Origin: Hymenopellis radicata
Taxonomy: Eukaryota; Basidiomycota; Agaricomycetes; Agaricales; Physalacriaceae
Assembly (NCBI GenBank): GCA_015501595.1
Contig: JADNRX010001110.1
Span: 1-14,347 of the forward strand
Length of the DNA: 14,347 bases
Direction: 5' to 3'
Shown here piece after piece: positions 1-8,911 of the stretch; position 1 is the first letter of the stretch, and every line of letters starts with the position of its first letter. The translations under genes and the position numbers were made by a program. Under the pieces are notes generated by a model that saw only the letters and a program-made list of their open reading frames with translations, made no database searches and was not told the DNA's origin.

Positions 1-256
1 TGACAGAGATATTCGGCCGAGTTAGCCGGCTGCTGGATACCTCCTCTCGGACAAGTATTTTTCGTTGACACCACTGCCACCTGCGTGAGGCTGAGGGCTC
101 GACACTATCAATTACCGAAGGCTATCGGAGGATGAGGCTTCCCGTCTCTTCCTTTCGCTCTTTCTTTTGCGCCGACGATTCCTAAGCTAGTATGCTACAA
201 GAAGCCCGCAGGGCATCCAACAATATAAGATTGTCCCGATTGAAGGTGTGTCTGCA
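1..256 (+). promoter_or_regulatory. 5' flank and putative promoter of the glucoamylase gene
   Basis: No open coding region is seen here. A pyrimidine-rich run lies at about 146-170 and a TATA-like TATAAG at 224-229. The TATA-like site is only about 30 bp before the ATG at 257, which leaves almost no room for a leader, so it may not be the working element. I saw no clear carbon-repression (CreA/Mig1) site. Calling this stretch a promoter rests only on its position. Confidence 0.35.
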
Positions 257-767
257 ATGCGTTTACTACTCATTCTCGCTGCATCTTTCTTCGTCCCCTG
301 CCTCGCCATCAATGTTGACACTTACGTCTCCAAAGAGTACCCTATTGCCAAAGCGAATTTACTAGCCAATATTGGTCCTTCTGTCACTCACCCACAGGTG
401 AAACCGGGTGTCGTCGTTGCTTCACCGTCTCCATATGTGGACTACTTCTACAGCTGGACGCGAGACTCTGCGCTCGTCTTCAAATGCCTTATAGACGAGT
501 GAGCGCATTCATGGACTTAAGCCAATCCACAGTTTAACCGGAACATTGCAAAGGTTTACGTCTGGTCGCGACACGTCACTGGAAAGCCTCATCAAAGACT
601 ATGTTGCTTCACAGGCCAGGATACAGAGGCTCCCCACTTCCGCGGGGTTGGGAGAACCGAAGTTCTACGTCAACGAAACCGTGTACACTGGAACATCGAA
701 GTAAGTCCAGTCGTTCCCGGGAGACTCGCTTCTACTACTAACATAATTATCCAGCCGCCACAGCGTG
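257..767 (+). CDS. Glucoamylase (GH15), N-terminal part of a split gene
   Basis: This is the start of a secreted glucan 1,4-alpha-glucosidase, which releases glucose from starch ends outside the cell. Exons: 257-498, 554-700 and probably a 13-bp microexon 755-767; introns 499-553 and 701-754 have GT..AG ends, the second with a CTAAC branch-like site. Start: ATG at 257 is followed by a hydrophobic signal peptide (about residues 1-17, cleavage likely after CLA). The GH15 motif YSWTRDSA (residues 65-72) keeps the substrate-contact Trp, Arg and Asp, and GLGEPKFYVNETVYTG precedes the active-site loop. There the family usually reads SWGRPQRDGPALR; here the Trp position is Ser, and the text after the second intron reads NRHSV, or RPQR if one C was lost near 759. 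The frame then meets the 4.49-kb interruption. The gene resumes at 5255. Family assignment is secure; function is doubtful. Confidence 0.88.
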
Positions 768-3700
768 GTATGCATTACAACTAATTTCTGGAAATACCAA
801 GAGAATAACGTCTTTAGATGGATCTGCTCTTTGCACTATCCTATGATGCTCCCATTTATGGGTGAGCAATCATGAGATCTATATGCCTCAGGACTGTGCA
901 AGGGTATGGGCAAAGGTTGGGGAAACCTTCGGGCTCCGGAGATCGACTTTCCAAGGTTAGACGCGGTCAGCTGCGATTCCCATGATGTAGGAGTACAACG
1001 ACGCATCCAGCGATCGCGGATACCCATAATGAAGGAGATGTGCTCCCGCAACCCATCCACAATGCCAGCTTAAACCCTTCAACGTTCAACAGGCAAGATC
1101 TGCGCCCTGATAGCTGAAACAACGCTGATGAAGCGAGTATGTGCATAAGCCTAGTCCACCGTGATTCAATGCGGCAGCACTGAGGAAAATTCTGTGCCTG
1201 TGTGGACCATCATCGTGAGGAGCGGTCTTTCTTAATAACAGTACCAGTGGTGCTACTAAAGCTGGACGCCACTTTGAACTCCAAGTCCCGACCTGCGAAG
1301 GACTCGAAAACATTGCTGAGGTGCCCAGCAAAACCCGTGGAATAGCATCTGAACTACGTGGTCACAGACCCCCACTGGCGCAGATACAGCCGTGAGGGCA
1401 TTACAAACTCACAGATCGGACATGCCCAAAGGCTCGATGATAACTTCGCCACAAAATCAGGTAACAATCATGATTCATGTTGTCATCACTGCATCGAGAA
1501 GAGGCATCTACGGCTGCAGGAAGCGGTATCACGACATGTGAACCCAGACTCCCATATTGACAGTGGTGAAACTCAGCAAGTTCAACCTCCAGGCTCCGCC
1601 ATCGACACGACCACCACCGCTGACAGTGAGAAAGAAGGATGACTGCAGCAACTGTGATGTACGGTCAAGAGAATCTGTCTGAAGCAGCCGAAGCAGCCAT
1701 CTTAAGGTCAGACTCTCAAGCCATCTGGTGCCTCGGCGGCTGGCCATACAAGGAATGTCGGATTAGTAGATGGTGGCGGCGGTGGTGGTGGAAGGATAGC
1801 CCTCGTCTTGTGGTTATTTAAGACGACAGGATTTCGGACCACGTGGGCGTCCATCTCCCACGCGTCACACAAGGCGCGAATCCAGCAGTTGCTTTTCACA
1901 GACGCCGCCGTCACACGGAAAAGTGACTAACTGCCAGACTCATTGTATGGGGCCACCCACCTCAACATACAGTGTTGATTCCGTCTCTAGCATTGCTGGT
2001 CAATAACCCATATCGCCCGTACAAGCGGCCGTAGTTTCGGCGCTGGGTAGTGTTGACTCCTGAAAAGGATAGAAAGTGTTCTACGCGGAGGACAAATATA
2101 GGCTGTGTACCCAGGAAAATGAAGTCCTTGGTTCATTCTAGAATCATTGCTGATAGGCCGTAGTCTCGATATCAGCTGTGTCGTGCGATGACCTGGCGAC
2201 CGGGATGCAGTCAGAGGAGCCTCAAGTCGCGTAGTTCCAGGAAAAGCAGTTGCAGTAAGGTACATTAAAATGGATGCCAATGCGAATTGGGGCAGTGCTG
2301 TTAAAGTGGAAGAAAGGATTGCTCTCAGGCTGTATATCTGGCACCAGGGGAAAGTCAGACCACACATCGTCACGGTGAGATGAATGGCCAAAGCAACCCA
2401 AAGGTAGTAGCGGCTCGGTACGTGAGGTACTAAAAAGAGAAGTAGTAGGCCAACTCTACTATGGGATACTCGAGGCAGCGTACATCACACATTAACATTG
2501 CCATGTCGCGCAACACCTCTAGGCTCTAGCGAATTTTGGTCAATGACTGATATCTGTGCTCGTTATAGCCGGGGTGGAGAGACGTTGATCTCTGCAGGAC
2601 CGTCTAGGTAAGCAATGATTTGGTCTGTATCTCTGGCAGAGCATACCAACAGCATACTCTGGTACGCACAAGAGTACGAAGTGTGAAGGTGAGATGGCGG
2701 AAAGCAGATCAGCAACAGTCTCTTCACCGAAGGTGCTCAGAATGCTAGTAACTAATGACGAGCGAGCTGAGTACTTGGATGTAGCTAGGAACCACAAATT
2801 GCTCATGATCGGGTGAACAGATGAACAGACGAGCTTAGTCTGGACGATCCCGATCCCGCTCCAGCAGCGATTGCAGTAAAAGTTCGAGCAGCCGAGGTGC
2901 CAGCCTGGGCAAGGAAAGGAAAGGAAAAGACCACTGGTTTTACAAGGAACTTGACACATCTGCAGGGACAGACGAGTCACTTCCGATTCTGCATGATCCC
3001 GCGCCACCAAAGGCGGGGTCAAGTTGCCCATCTGAACACAGAAAGGCTATGGCTGAGACGGTTCCCGCGGCACAGGCTGCTCCCGCTCGACGGACACGAA
3101 AACGTGCCAGTAGCTCAGGCCGCTCGCACTCACTCCGCCGAGTCAGGTTCTTGACAATTGACACTTGAAAGGATAAACAGAGCTACAGATCTCAGCAAGC
3201 AGAATAATCAGGAACATGAATCCCGCGAGAGCATATAATAAGGAGCACTTGGAATCAACTCAGAATGTAGCTGGTGCCGGTGTGAGCCTATGTCTCCAAC
3301 CCGGCCAAACCTGGAGAATTCGTCATTGCCGGTAATGGCGACGCGAGATTCTCCCTCACGTCTACTTCTGATATTGCCTGGTGACTGTGAGATCCAGTCT
3401 AGATAGCCAGGTATTGCAGGAAGTGAACCGACTCCTTAGCATGGTACTAGCAGCCATAGCGTGCGACGACTAGTCGGTGACAGTCGATTCAAGGTCGCAC
3501 AACTGGTAGCCGCAAAACACTCATTCGAGAGTTAGTAGCGAGTTTGTAATGGTCGCCAGGCCAAGTTGTTTAAGGCCATTGAAGGGAGAGAGGTCCTGCA
3601 GTGCAGCGCATTAGCAAAGAGAAGGCATGTACGGGGGGCAGCATGATGGTTCAATAATATATATAAACGACGCGCTGTGATGGGCTGCAAGTGAGGGAAG

Positions 3701-5254
3701 ACTGAAACCAGACATAATCATAGAAGGAAGCGATGAACAGGATAGGAGGGTGTAGTAGTAAACGGTGGGAAATACAACAGACACCTCGAAGAGCAGAAGC
3801 AGTAGCGAAAATTATATCAATGTGCAATACTCAACAGGATAGGGTGATAGTAAATAGAGTAGCGAGTGGTGGTAGCAGTAGTAGGAGATGTGGCAATACA
3901 CTGTCACAACGGGTAAATGCGCTGGGAGCAGGAGACATGTTGGTGGCAGTTGCAGCGGATTCAAAAATCGAGCAGCAGGGGCGAAGCACGTACACATGCT
4001 TCTGTCTTCCGATGAGAGGCGCCACATAGTATCGAGTGGCGGGAGGGGGAGCGTTGATGTGCACATGACCATTGATGAATAGAGGTGCTGGGGGGGCTGG
4101 AGGAGAAAATCGGATAACATCCGGGTAACTCCATCGAGGATGTCCTGGGAGCAGGTAGAGGAGTAGGGGAGCATAACAAAGCACATACCCCGTTGGGTAG
4201 AGGCGCAAGGAGCGGGAAGCGAGAGCGTCGCATAAGTCATACCCCGTCGAGCAGAGGTGCTGGGTTCAAAGAGGCAGCAAAGCTCATACCCGGTCGGGCA
4301 ATGCAGGGAGCAGGAATATATCAAGACATATACCCCGTCAGGCAGAGGTGTCGTAAGCAGGTGGCGGAAGCGTAGCGAAAAACATACGCTATCGGGTAGA
4401 GGTGCTGGTAGCAAGAAGCAGGAGCATAGCGAAACACGTACCCCGTAGGGCAGAGGTGCGAGTGGCAGGTAATAGGAGCGTAGCGAAGCACATACCCCGT
4501 AGGGCAGAGGTGCTGGAAGCAGGTAGCTGGAGCGTAGCGAAACACTTACCCCGTCGGGCAGAGGTGCTGGAAGCAGGGAGCAGGCGCGTAGCAAAGCACA
4601 TACCCTGTAGGGCAGAGGTGCGGGTAGCGGGTAGCGGGAGCGTAGCAAGCACGTACCCCGTCGGGCAGAGGTGCTGGAAGCAGGTAGCACATAGCGAGAC
4701 GGTAGTAATGGACATGCCCCGTCAAGTCGGGCAGAGGTCGCACATATCCCAAAAATAAGTGGAGAGTCTGTTAGCAAGCAATCGCGCATGGACAAAACGA
4801 CTCACGAACCAGGATTAGTTCTCGCAGTCTAACCACTATCCGCCATGGTATATGCGCCGGAAGCAAAATGTGTGATGGAATGGGGTGCTCGGTGGCTCGT
4901 GGCAATAAATTCTTTCCTAGATCCAGAACTATTCACTCCTCGTTGCCGTTACACGTTCGAAAGCTAGACCGTTGAACACCTAGATGTTCGGTAGCGCGCC
5001 GTCGTCAGAGCAGGAGAAAACACGACGTTGACCTTGTGCAGATGTAAAAACCCCTGGAAGTCTTGAGGAGAAAACAAAAGAATAAAAGAACGAGAGACGA
5101 TGCTGCTGTGCGCGCGAGTGTCAGAGACTCGTCGAGTGCGCACCACAGCCTGCACCGACATGATGACGGTAACGGAAATGGAAGGAGTTACCGCATCACG
5201 TGTCTGTGACAAAGACCTCAAAACTTTCGTCCGCTCGTGCCTCGCGAACTACAG
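768..5254. other. 4.49-kb interruption inside the glucoamylase gene (insertion or giant intron)
   Basis: The glucoamylase reading frame stops near 767 and continues from about 5255 with essentially no overlap, so these 4,487 bp are extra relative to the family. The segment begins GTATGC and ends CTACAG, a fungal-type donor and acceptor, and joining 767 to 5255 keeps the frame open. All other introns here are about 50 bp, so a normal intron is unlikely; a transposon or other insertion is the simplest explanation. By eye I found no long terminal repeats, inverted termini, target duplication, transposase, integrase or reverse transcriptase. Open frames inside are short. 768-4139 holds nothing I can name apart from a GGT/GGC-rich patch (1771-1797) and an Arg/Ser-rich open frame (2839-3168). 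4140-4740 is a minisatellite, and 4741-5254 shows no gene. Confidence 0.75.
4140..4740. repeat. Minisatellite, 54-bp unit, about 10-11 copies
   Basis: The word GGCAGAGGTG or a close variant recurs with its first base at 4196, 4250, (4297, degenerate), 4341, 4395, 4449, 4503, 4557, 4611, 4664 and 4730. The spacing is exactly 54 bp for most units, 53 bp once and 66 bp at the end; two units around 4297 are shortened or scrambled. A typical unit starts GGCAGAGGTGCTGGAAGCAG, has AGCGTAGCGAAAC in its middle and ends CACATACCCCGT. Units differ at a few bases, so the array is not freshly amplified. Decayed unit-like text continues upstream at about 3905-3940 and 4075-4095. Because 54 is a multiple of three, reading frames stay open through it on both strands, which creates long spurious ORFs. 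Confidence 0.92.
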
Positions 5255-6767
5255 TTCAACAAACTCCGTGCTGCTGCCTTTATCAACCTCGCAGGATTCT
5301 ATGAGAAGACCAATCTCACTTACGTTCAGTGCACCCTCTGGCCAGTCATTGCACTCGACCTAGCATACGTCTCGGAGACATGGAATCTCACCACGTTTGA
5401 CCTTTGGGCGGAATTGTCATCTTCATCATTCTGGACTGCAACGGTTCAGCATCACGCCCTCAGACAAGGCATCGAACTAGGAAAAGCTATCGGCAGTCTG
5501 GACGAGTTGACCGTGAAGAAATACACAACCGAAGCTGAGCGCATCCTTTGTTTCATGCAGGTATGTGTTCGTGAGTGGAAAGATCATCACCTTCCACTGA
5601 CCTGAGCGGACAGAGCTTCTGGAACCCAAGCGATGGATACATGTCCGCAAACCTTGGCGGAGGTCGAACGGGTTTAGACGCGAATACTGTTCTCGCTAGC
5701 ATCCACACTTTTGATCCAGACAGGGGCTGCGATGCATGGACCTTTCAACCATGTTCTAGCCGGGCTCTAGCGAACTTGTACAAGTACGTCAAGTCGTTTT
5801 CGGGCTTCCAAGCCAACTATGGAGTCCCCGATGGGCAAGCGATGGCTACCGGCCGATTTGCTGAAGATACCTACTTGGGAGGAAATCTTCGTTGTCCGCC
5901 CTCGCGCTACTGAAGGGTCTTTTTTGACCGGTTCGATAGTTCTGGTTCCTTGCCACGTTTGCTGTCGCAGAGCAGCTTTATGATGCCCTTTACATTTGGA
6001 AGACGCAAGCGTTCATCGAAATCGATATCATATCTGCAGGCTTCTTCAATGTTTTCTATCCAGGCATCTCTCCAGGAAAGTACGCAGCCAACACTGCCAT
6101 CTACGAAACTCTGGTGAAGGCTATCAGGGAATATGCTGATGGTTTCGTCGCTGTCGTTGCGGGAGCTACGCCGTCTAGCGGCAGCCTCTCAGAGCAGTAT
6201 AGCAGATTGAGCGGCGTTTCTCCAGTCGGCGCTTCGGATTTCTCGTGGAGCTATGCGGCTGCTTTGACGGCGTTTTCGGCTCGGGATGGTTTCGTTCCAA
6301 AGAGCGGAGGTCCTCAAAATTTGAAACAGTCCTGCGTGAGCAGTGCGGAGAACTATACGGGCAATGTTTCCGTGACCTTCTATCTACATGCTGACTTGTA
6401 CTGGGGCGGTGAGTGCTGCTGTGAAGGACGACAGATTTACTCATGATGTATTCGTAGTGATACCTCATGTGGCTGGTTCCTTGGATGCTCTGGGCGACTG
6501 GTCCACCGACCGTGCCATTACATTGCCACCTTCCTACGTCTCGCAGAATATTTGGAGCGGTAAGCAATATTGCTAGTATACTGGTATGCAACGTTTAACT
6601 TCACGACAGTGTCTTTGGATCTACCGGCGAATGCGACCTTTGAGTACAAATACTTCACGACATGGCAGTCTTCCATTACCTGGGAGTCTGGTGTGAATCG
6701 TCGACTTTCACTTCCGGCTTCGGGATATGTGTACCAGAACGATACCTTGGCTAAGTTCGCTCCGTAG
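5255..6767 (+). CDS. Glucoamylase (GH15 + CBM20), C-terminal part of the split gene; probably inactive
   Basis: This continues the gene that starts at 257. Exons: 5255-5560, 5614 to about 5886, about 5940-6408, 6458-6559, 6610-6767 (stop TAG); most introns are 49-53 bp. The GH15 core is clear: LRAAAFINLAGF, FDLWAEL, ILCFMQSFWNPSDGYMSAN, DANTVLASIHTFDP, the EDTY segment, AVAEQLYDALYIW and the general-base motif SEQ (Glu codon 6192-6194). In active enzymes FDLWAEL is YDLWEE; the first Glu is the general acid (Glu179 in Aspergillus niger), and here it is Ala (GCG, 5408-5410). The C-terminal CBM20 fold spans about 6350-6767 (YWG, SLDALGDWSTD, LPANATFEYKY, WESGVNR, QNDT). The junction at 5887-5939 cannot be spliced in frame with standard sites: the exon runs into TGA at 5911. 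With the N-terminal part the protein would be about 570 aa, normal for the family. Confidence 0.87.
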
Positions 6768-7254
6768 TAGCAAATACCGTACTGCGTTCTATCTCTTCTT
6801 GCGATTTCTGCAGCTAGGTGTGACAGACATTACTGTCAAGAAATGCTCAAGCAGGCATCGAGTCTGAGTAACGAGACTTTGGTGCTTGTTCCGGATGTCC
6901 GGTATCCCCGATGTCCTCCAACCGCTTGAGTATGAGACAGAAACAATTCTGCGGGCGACCGTCCCAGAATACATTGAGTGAGTGCAGGAATAGAATTGCT
7001 GCGCTTTCATGCCCTTTTTGAACAAACAACGCGCCAGAAAGAAGAATAGCAGTGCTGTTTTCTGCATTAGCCTCCGGAAAGAGGCCATGTAAGTAACTTG
7101 AAGGCGAAGATGAGAGGCGATCAGGGTGAGATCACTCCCCTGAATGATCGGCATGTGATTGCTATTCATGATGCCATTTTCGCTTTTATACTCAAACCAC
7201 CATCCTCTCCTTCCCCTGCCTTTGTAACATTTTCTCCTTATTTTCTTCCTCGCC
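6768..7254 (+). promoter_or_regulatory. Intergenic region, presumed lipase promoter and leader
   Basis: No gene is supported in these 487 bp. The first part should hold the 3' end of the glucoamylase transcript. Toward the lipase there is a TATA-like TTTTATACT near 7184-7192 and a long pyrimidine-rich tract (about 7196-7254) directly before the ATG, as is common ahead of well-expressed fungal genes. A CCCCT stress-response-type pentamer sits at 7137-7141. Function is inferred from position. Confidence 0.4.
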
Positions 7255-8759
7255 ATGGCACGGGTACCTTTTATCGGCCGCCTTTCTGTGCGCGAGCACG
7301 TCTGGCTCGTACTTGGCTTCCTGTTCCTCGCGGTCGAAGGCTTGCTGAGCCTCATCATTCTTTGCCTGCCCAAGCCAGTAATAAACTGGTTCTACAAGCG
7401 CTCGCGCTACATTTTCAACAACTACATTGTACGGCAGCCAAAGACTCATACGGAGGAGCGTGCGGCGTCGGACCGCGTCCTGCGTGCGATGGACTTTCAG
7501 GAGCTCTGCGATATTTACGGGTACACACCAGAGGAGCACGTAGTGCTGACCAAGGACGGCTATCTTCTCGGTCTCCATCGTCTTCCGTCCAGGGCTGGCA
7601 AGCAGAAGACCAGTCCCGGCACGAGTACTGGCAAACCGGTCGTGTACCTCCACCATGGGCTCTTGATGAACAGCGAAATTTGGATATGCCTGACTGACGC
7701 TGAGCGTTGTCTTCCGTTCAGGCTGGTAGAGGCTGGGTACGATGTCTGGTTAGGCAACAACCGGTGCGTGATTTCGTCTTTTGGATCTACCCCTTATCTA
7801 ACTTTGTCACAGAGGCAATAAATACTCTAAAAAATCGATTCATTATAATCCGAACTCCACAAAATTCTGGGACTTTAGGTGAGTTTCATGCGCTTCACCA
7901 AGGCGATCCCTACTAATTGGTTTACAGCATTGATGATTTTGCATGGCACGATATACCCGATTCAATACAATACATTCTCGACACGACGAAAGCAGCCAAG
8001 GTCAACTATATTGGCTTCAGTCAAGGGACTGCGCAAGCCTTTGCCGCACTCAGCATCCATCCTCAGCTCAATGAACGCATCAGCGTATTTATCGCCCTTG
8101 CTCCTGCCATGAGTCCTGCCGGACTTTCCCAGCCGATCGTAGACGCTCTTATGAAGACCAACCCCACACTCCTCTTCTTATTCTTCGGCCGAAAATCTAT
8201 CTTCTCGTCCGCCATCATGTGGCAGGCCATCCTTTACCCACCCATTTTCGCCAGCGTCATTGACCAGTGTCTCATCCTTCTTTTCAATTGGCGCAGTGCC
8301 AACATCTCTTGGTATCAGAAAATTTGCGCATACGCTCATCTCTACTCGTTCGCGTCGACGAAGGCTGTGGTGCACTGGTTCCAGATCATGCGCAATGCAT
8401 CATTTTTGATGTACGATGACGATACGACGAGCATGTCTCCTGTGGCGCGGACGTCTGTTCGGACTTACAAGCCAGCGCGTTTCCCCACAAAGAACATCGT
8501 GACCCCGATCGTGTTGATGTATGGAGATCAAGATAGTCTGGTGGATATCCATGTCATGGTGGATCAGCTGCCCAAGCATACAGTGGTCAGAAGGTTGGAG
8601 GGTTATGAGCACCTAGACATTTTGTGGGGTAAGGATGTTGACAAGGACGTGATTCCGCACGTGTTGGATACGCTGAAGGCGTATCAGCCGACGAAAAACG
8701 GAAAGTCGCATATTAACGGACTAATGGACGACTCTGCATCAGTTGTTTCGGATTATTAG
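7255..8759 (+). CDS. Steryl ester hydrolase / acid lipase, Tgl1-Yeh type (alpha/beta hydrolase)
   Basis: Three exons, 7255-7763, 7813-7878 and 7928-8759, with two 49-bp GT..AG introns, give an uninterrupted 468-aa protein. The start is ATG in a strong context (CGCCATGG). Residues about 15-40 form one hydrophobic membrane segment, as in the yeast Tgl1/Yeh1/Yeh2 steryl ester hydrolases, which sit on lipid droplets or the plasma membrane and free sterols and fatty acids from stored esters. The AB-hydrolase-associated lipase module covers about residues 80-170 (ELCDIYGYTPEEHVVLTKDG, then YLHHGLLMNS with the oxyanion HG, then DVWLGNNRGNKYS). The nucleophile elbow is GFSQGT with Ser223; YGDQDSLVD supplies the likely acid Asp394, and EGYEHLDILWG the His420. 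The C-terminal tail is polar. Length and all catalytic residues fit a working enzyme. The exact substrate (steryl ester or triacylglycerol) cannot be read from sequence. Confidence 0.93.
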
Positions 8760-8911
8760 TTATAAACTCTCGCATACTGTACACTTAATATTTACAATAG
8801 TTCTGGTAACGCGAGGACGATTTGTTCAGACGCCACGAAAGTCATGTGAGCGTGAGTCTATTGAATTTAAATTCAATCTGTCCATCTTACCACCATCATC
8901 AAAATTCCAAA
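8760..8911. other. Short intergenic space between lipase and the next gene, with an 18-bp palindrome
   Basis: These 152 bp must contain the lipase 3' end and the promoter of the downstream gene. AT-rich text right after the lipase stop (CTTAATATTTACAATAG near 8785-8801) could serve in polyadenylation. A perfect palindrome, ATTGAATTTAAATTCAAT, occupies 8860-8877, about 35 bp before the next ATG. It could be a site for a dimeric DNA-binding protein or a chance AT-rich sequence. Confidence 0.6.

Noticed and set aside
248..256. Upstream GTG in frame as the glucoamylase start
   Set aside because: Fungal nuclear genes start at ATG; the ATG at 257 places the signal peptide directly at the N-terminus.
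1771..1797. GGT/GGC run as a coding polyglycine or polyproline tract
   Set aside because: It is a short simple-sequence patch with no supporting gene around it on either strand.
2540..3031. Minus-strand open frame of 163 codons
   Set aside because: No recognisable domain, a Cys-rich mixed composition, and no sensible splice partners; a frame this long can occur by chance in 4.5 kb of about 50% GC read in six frames.
3812..4795. Minus-strand open frame of 327 codons with an 18-residue repeat
   Set aside because: It runs through the 54-bp minisatellite, whose period is a multiple of three, and several other frames on both strands are open over the same stretch. The Cys/Leu/Pro-rich repeat translation matches no known repeat protein. 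It is treated as a by-product of the repeat.
768..5254. LTR retrotransposon, TIR transposon or Helitron
   Set aside because: Comparison of both ends by eye gave no direct or inverted terminal repeats, no convincing target duplication, no Helitron-type CTRR end, and no transposase, integrase or reverse-transcriptase motif. A self-alignment and a repeat-library search would settle it.
768..5254. tRNA or other RNA gene within the interruption
   Set aside because: Several GTTCGA or GTTCAA words occur, but none is flanked by a pairing T-stem and acceptor stem.
7118..7150. Imperfect hairpin (TCAGGG pairing with CCCTGA) in the lipase promoter
   Set aside because: Only six base pairs are contiguous, with a four-base bulge before the stem could continue; this is expected by chance.
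6789..7373. Minus-strand open frame of 194 codons overlapping the lipase start
   Set aside because: It overlaps the well-supported lipase exon 1 and its promoter, and its translation shows no family resemblance.
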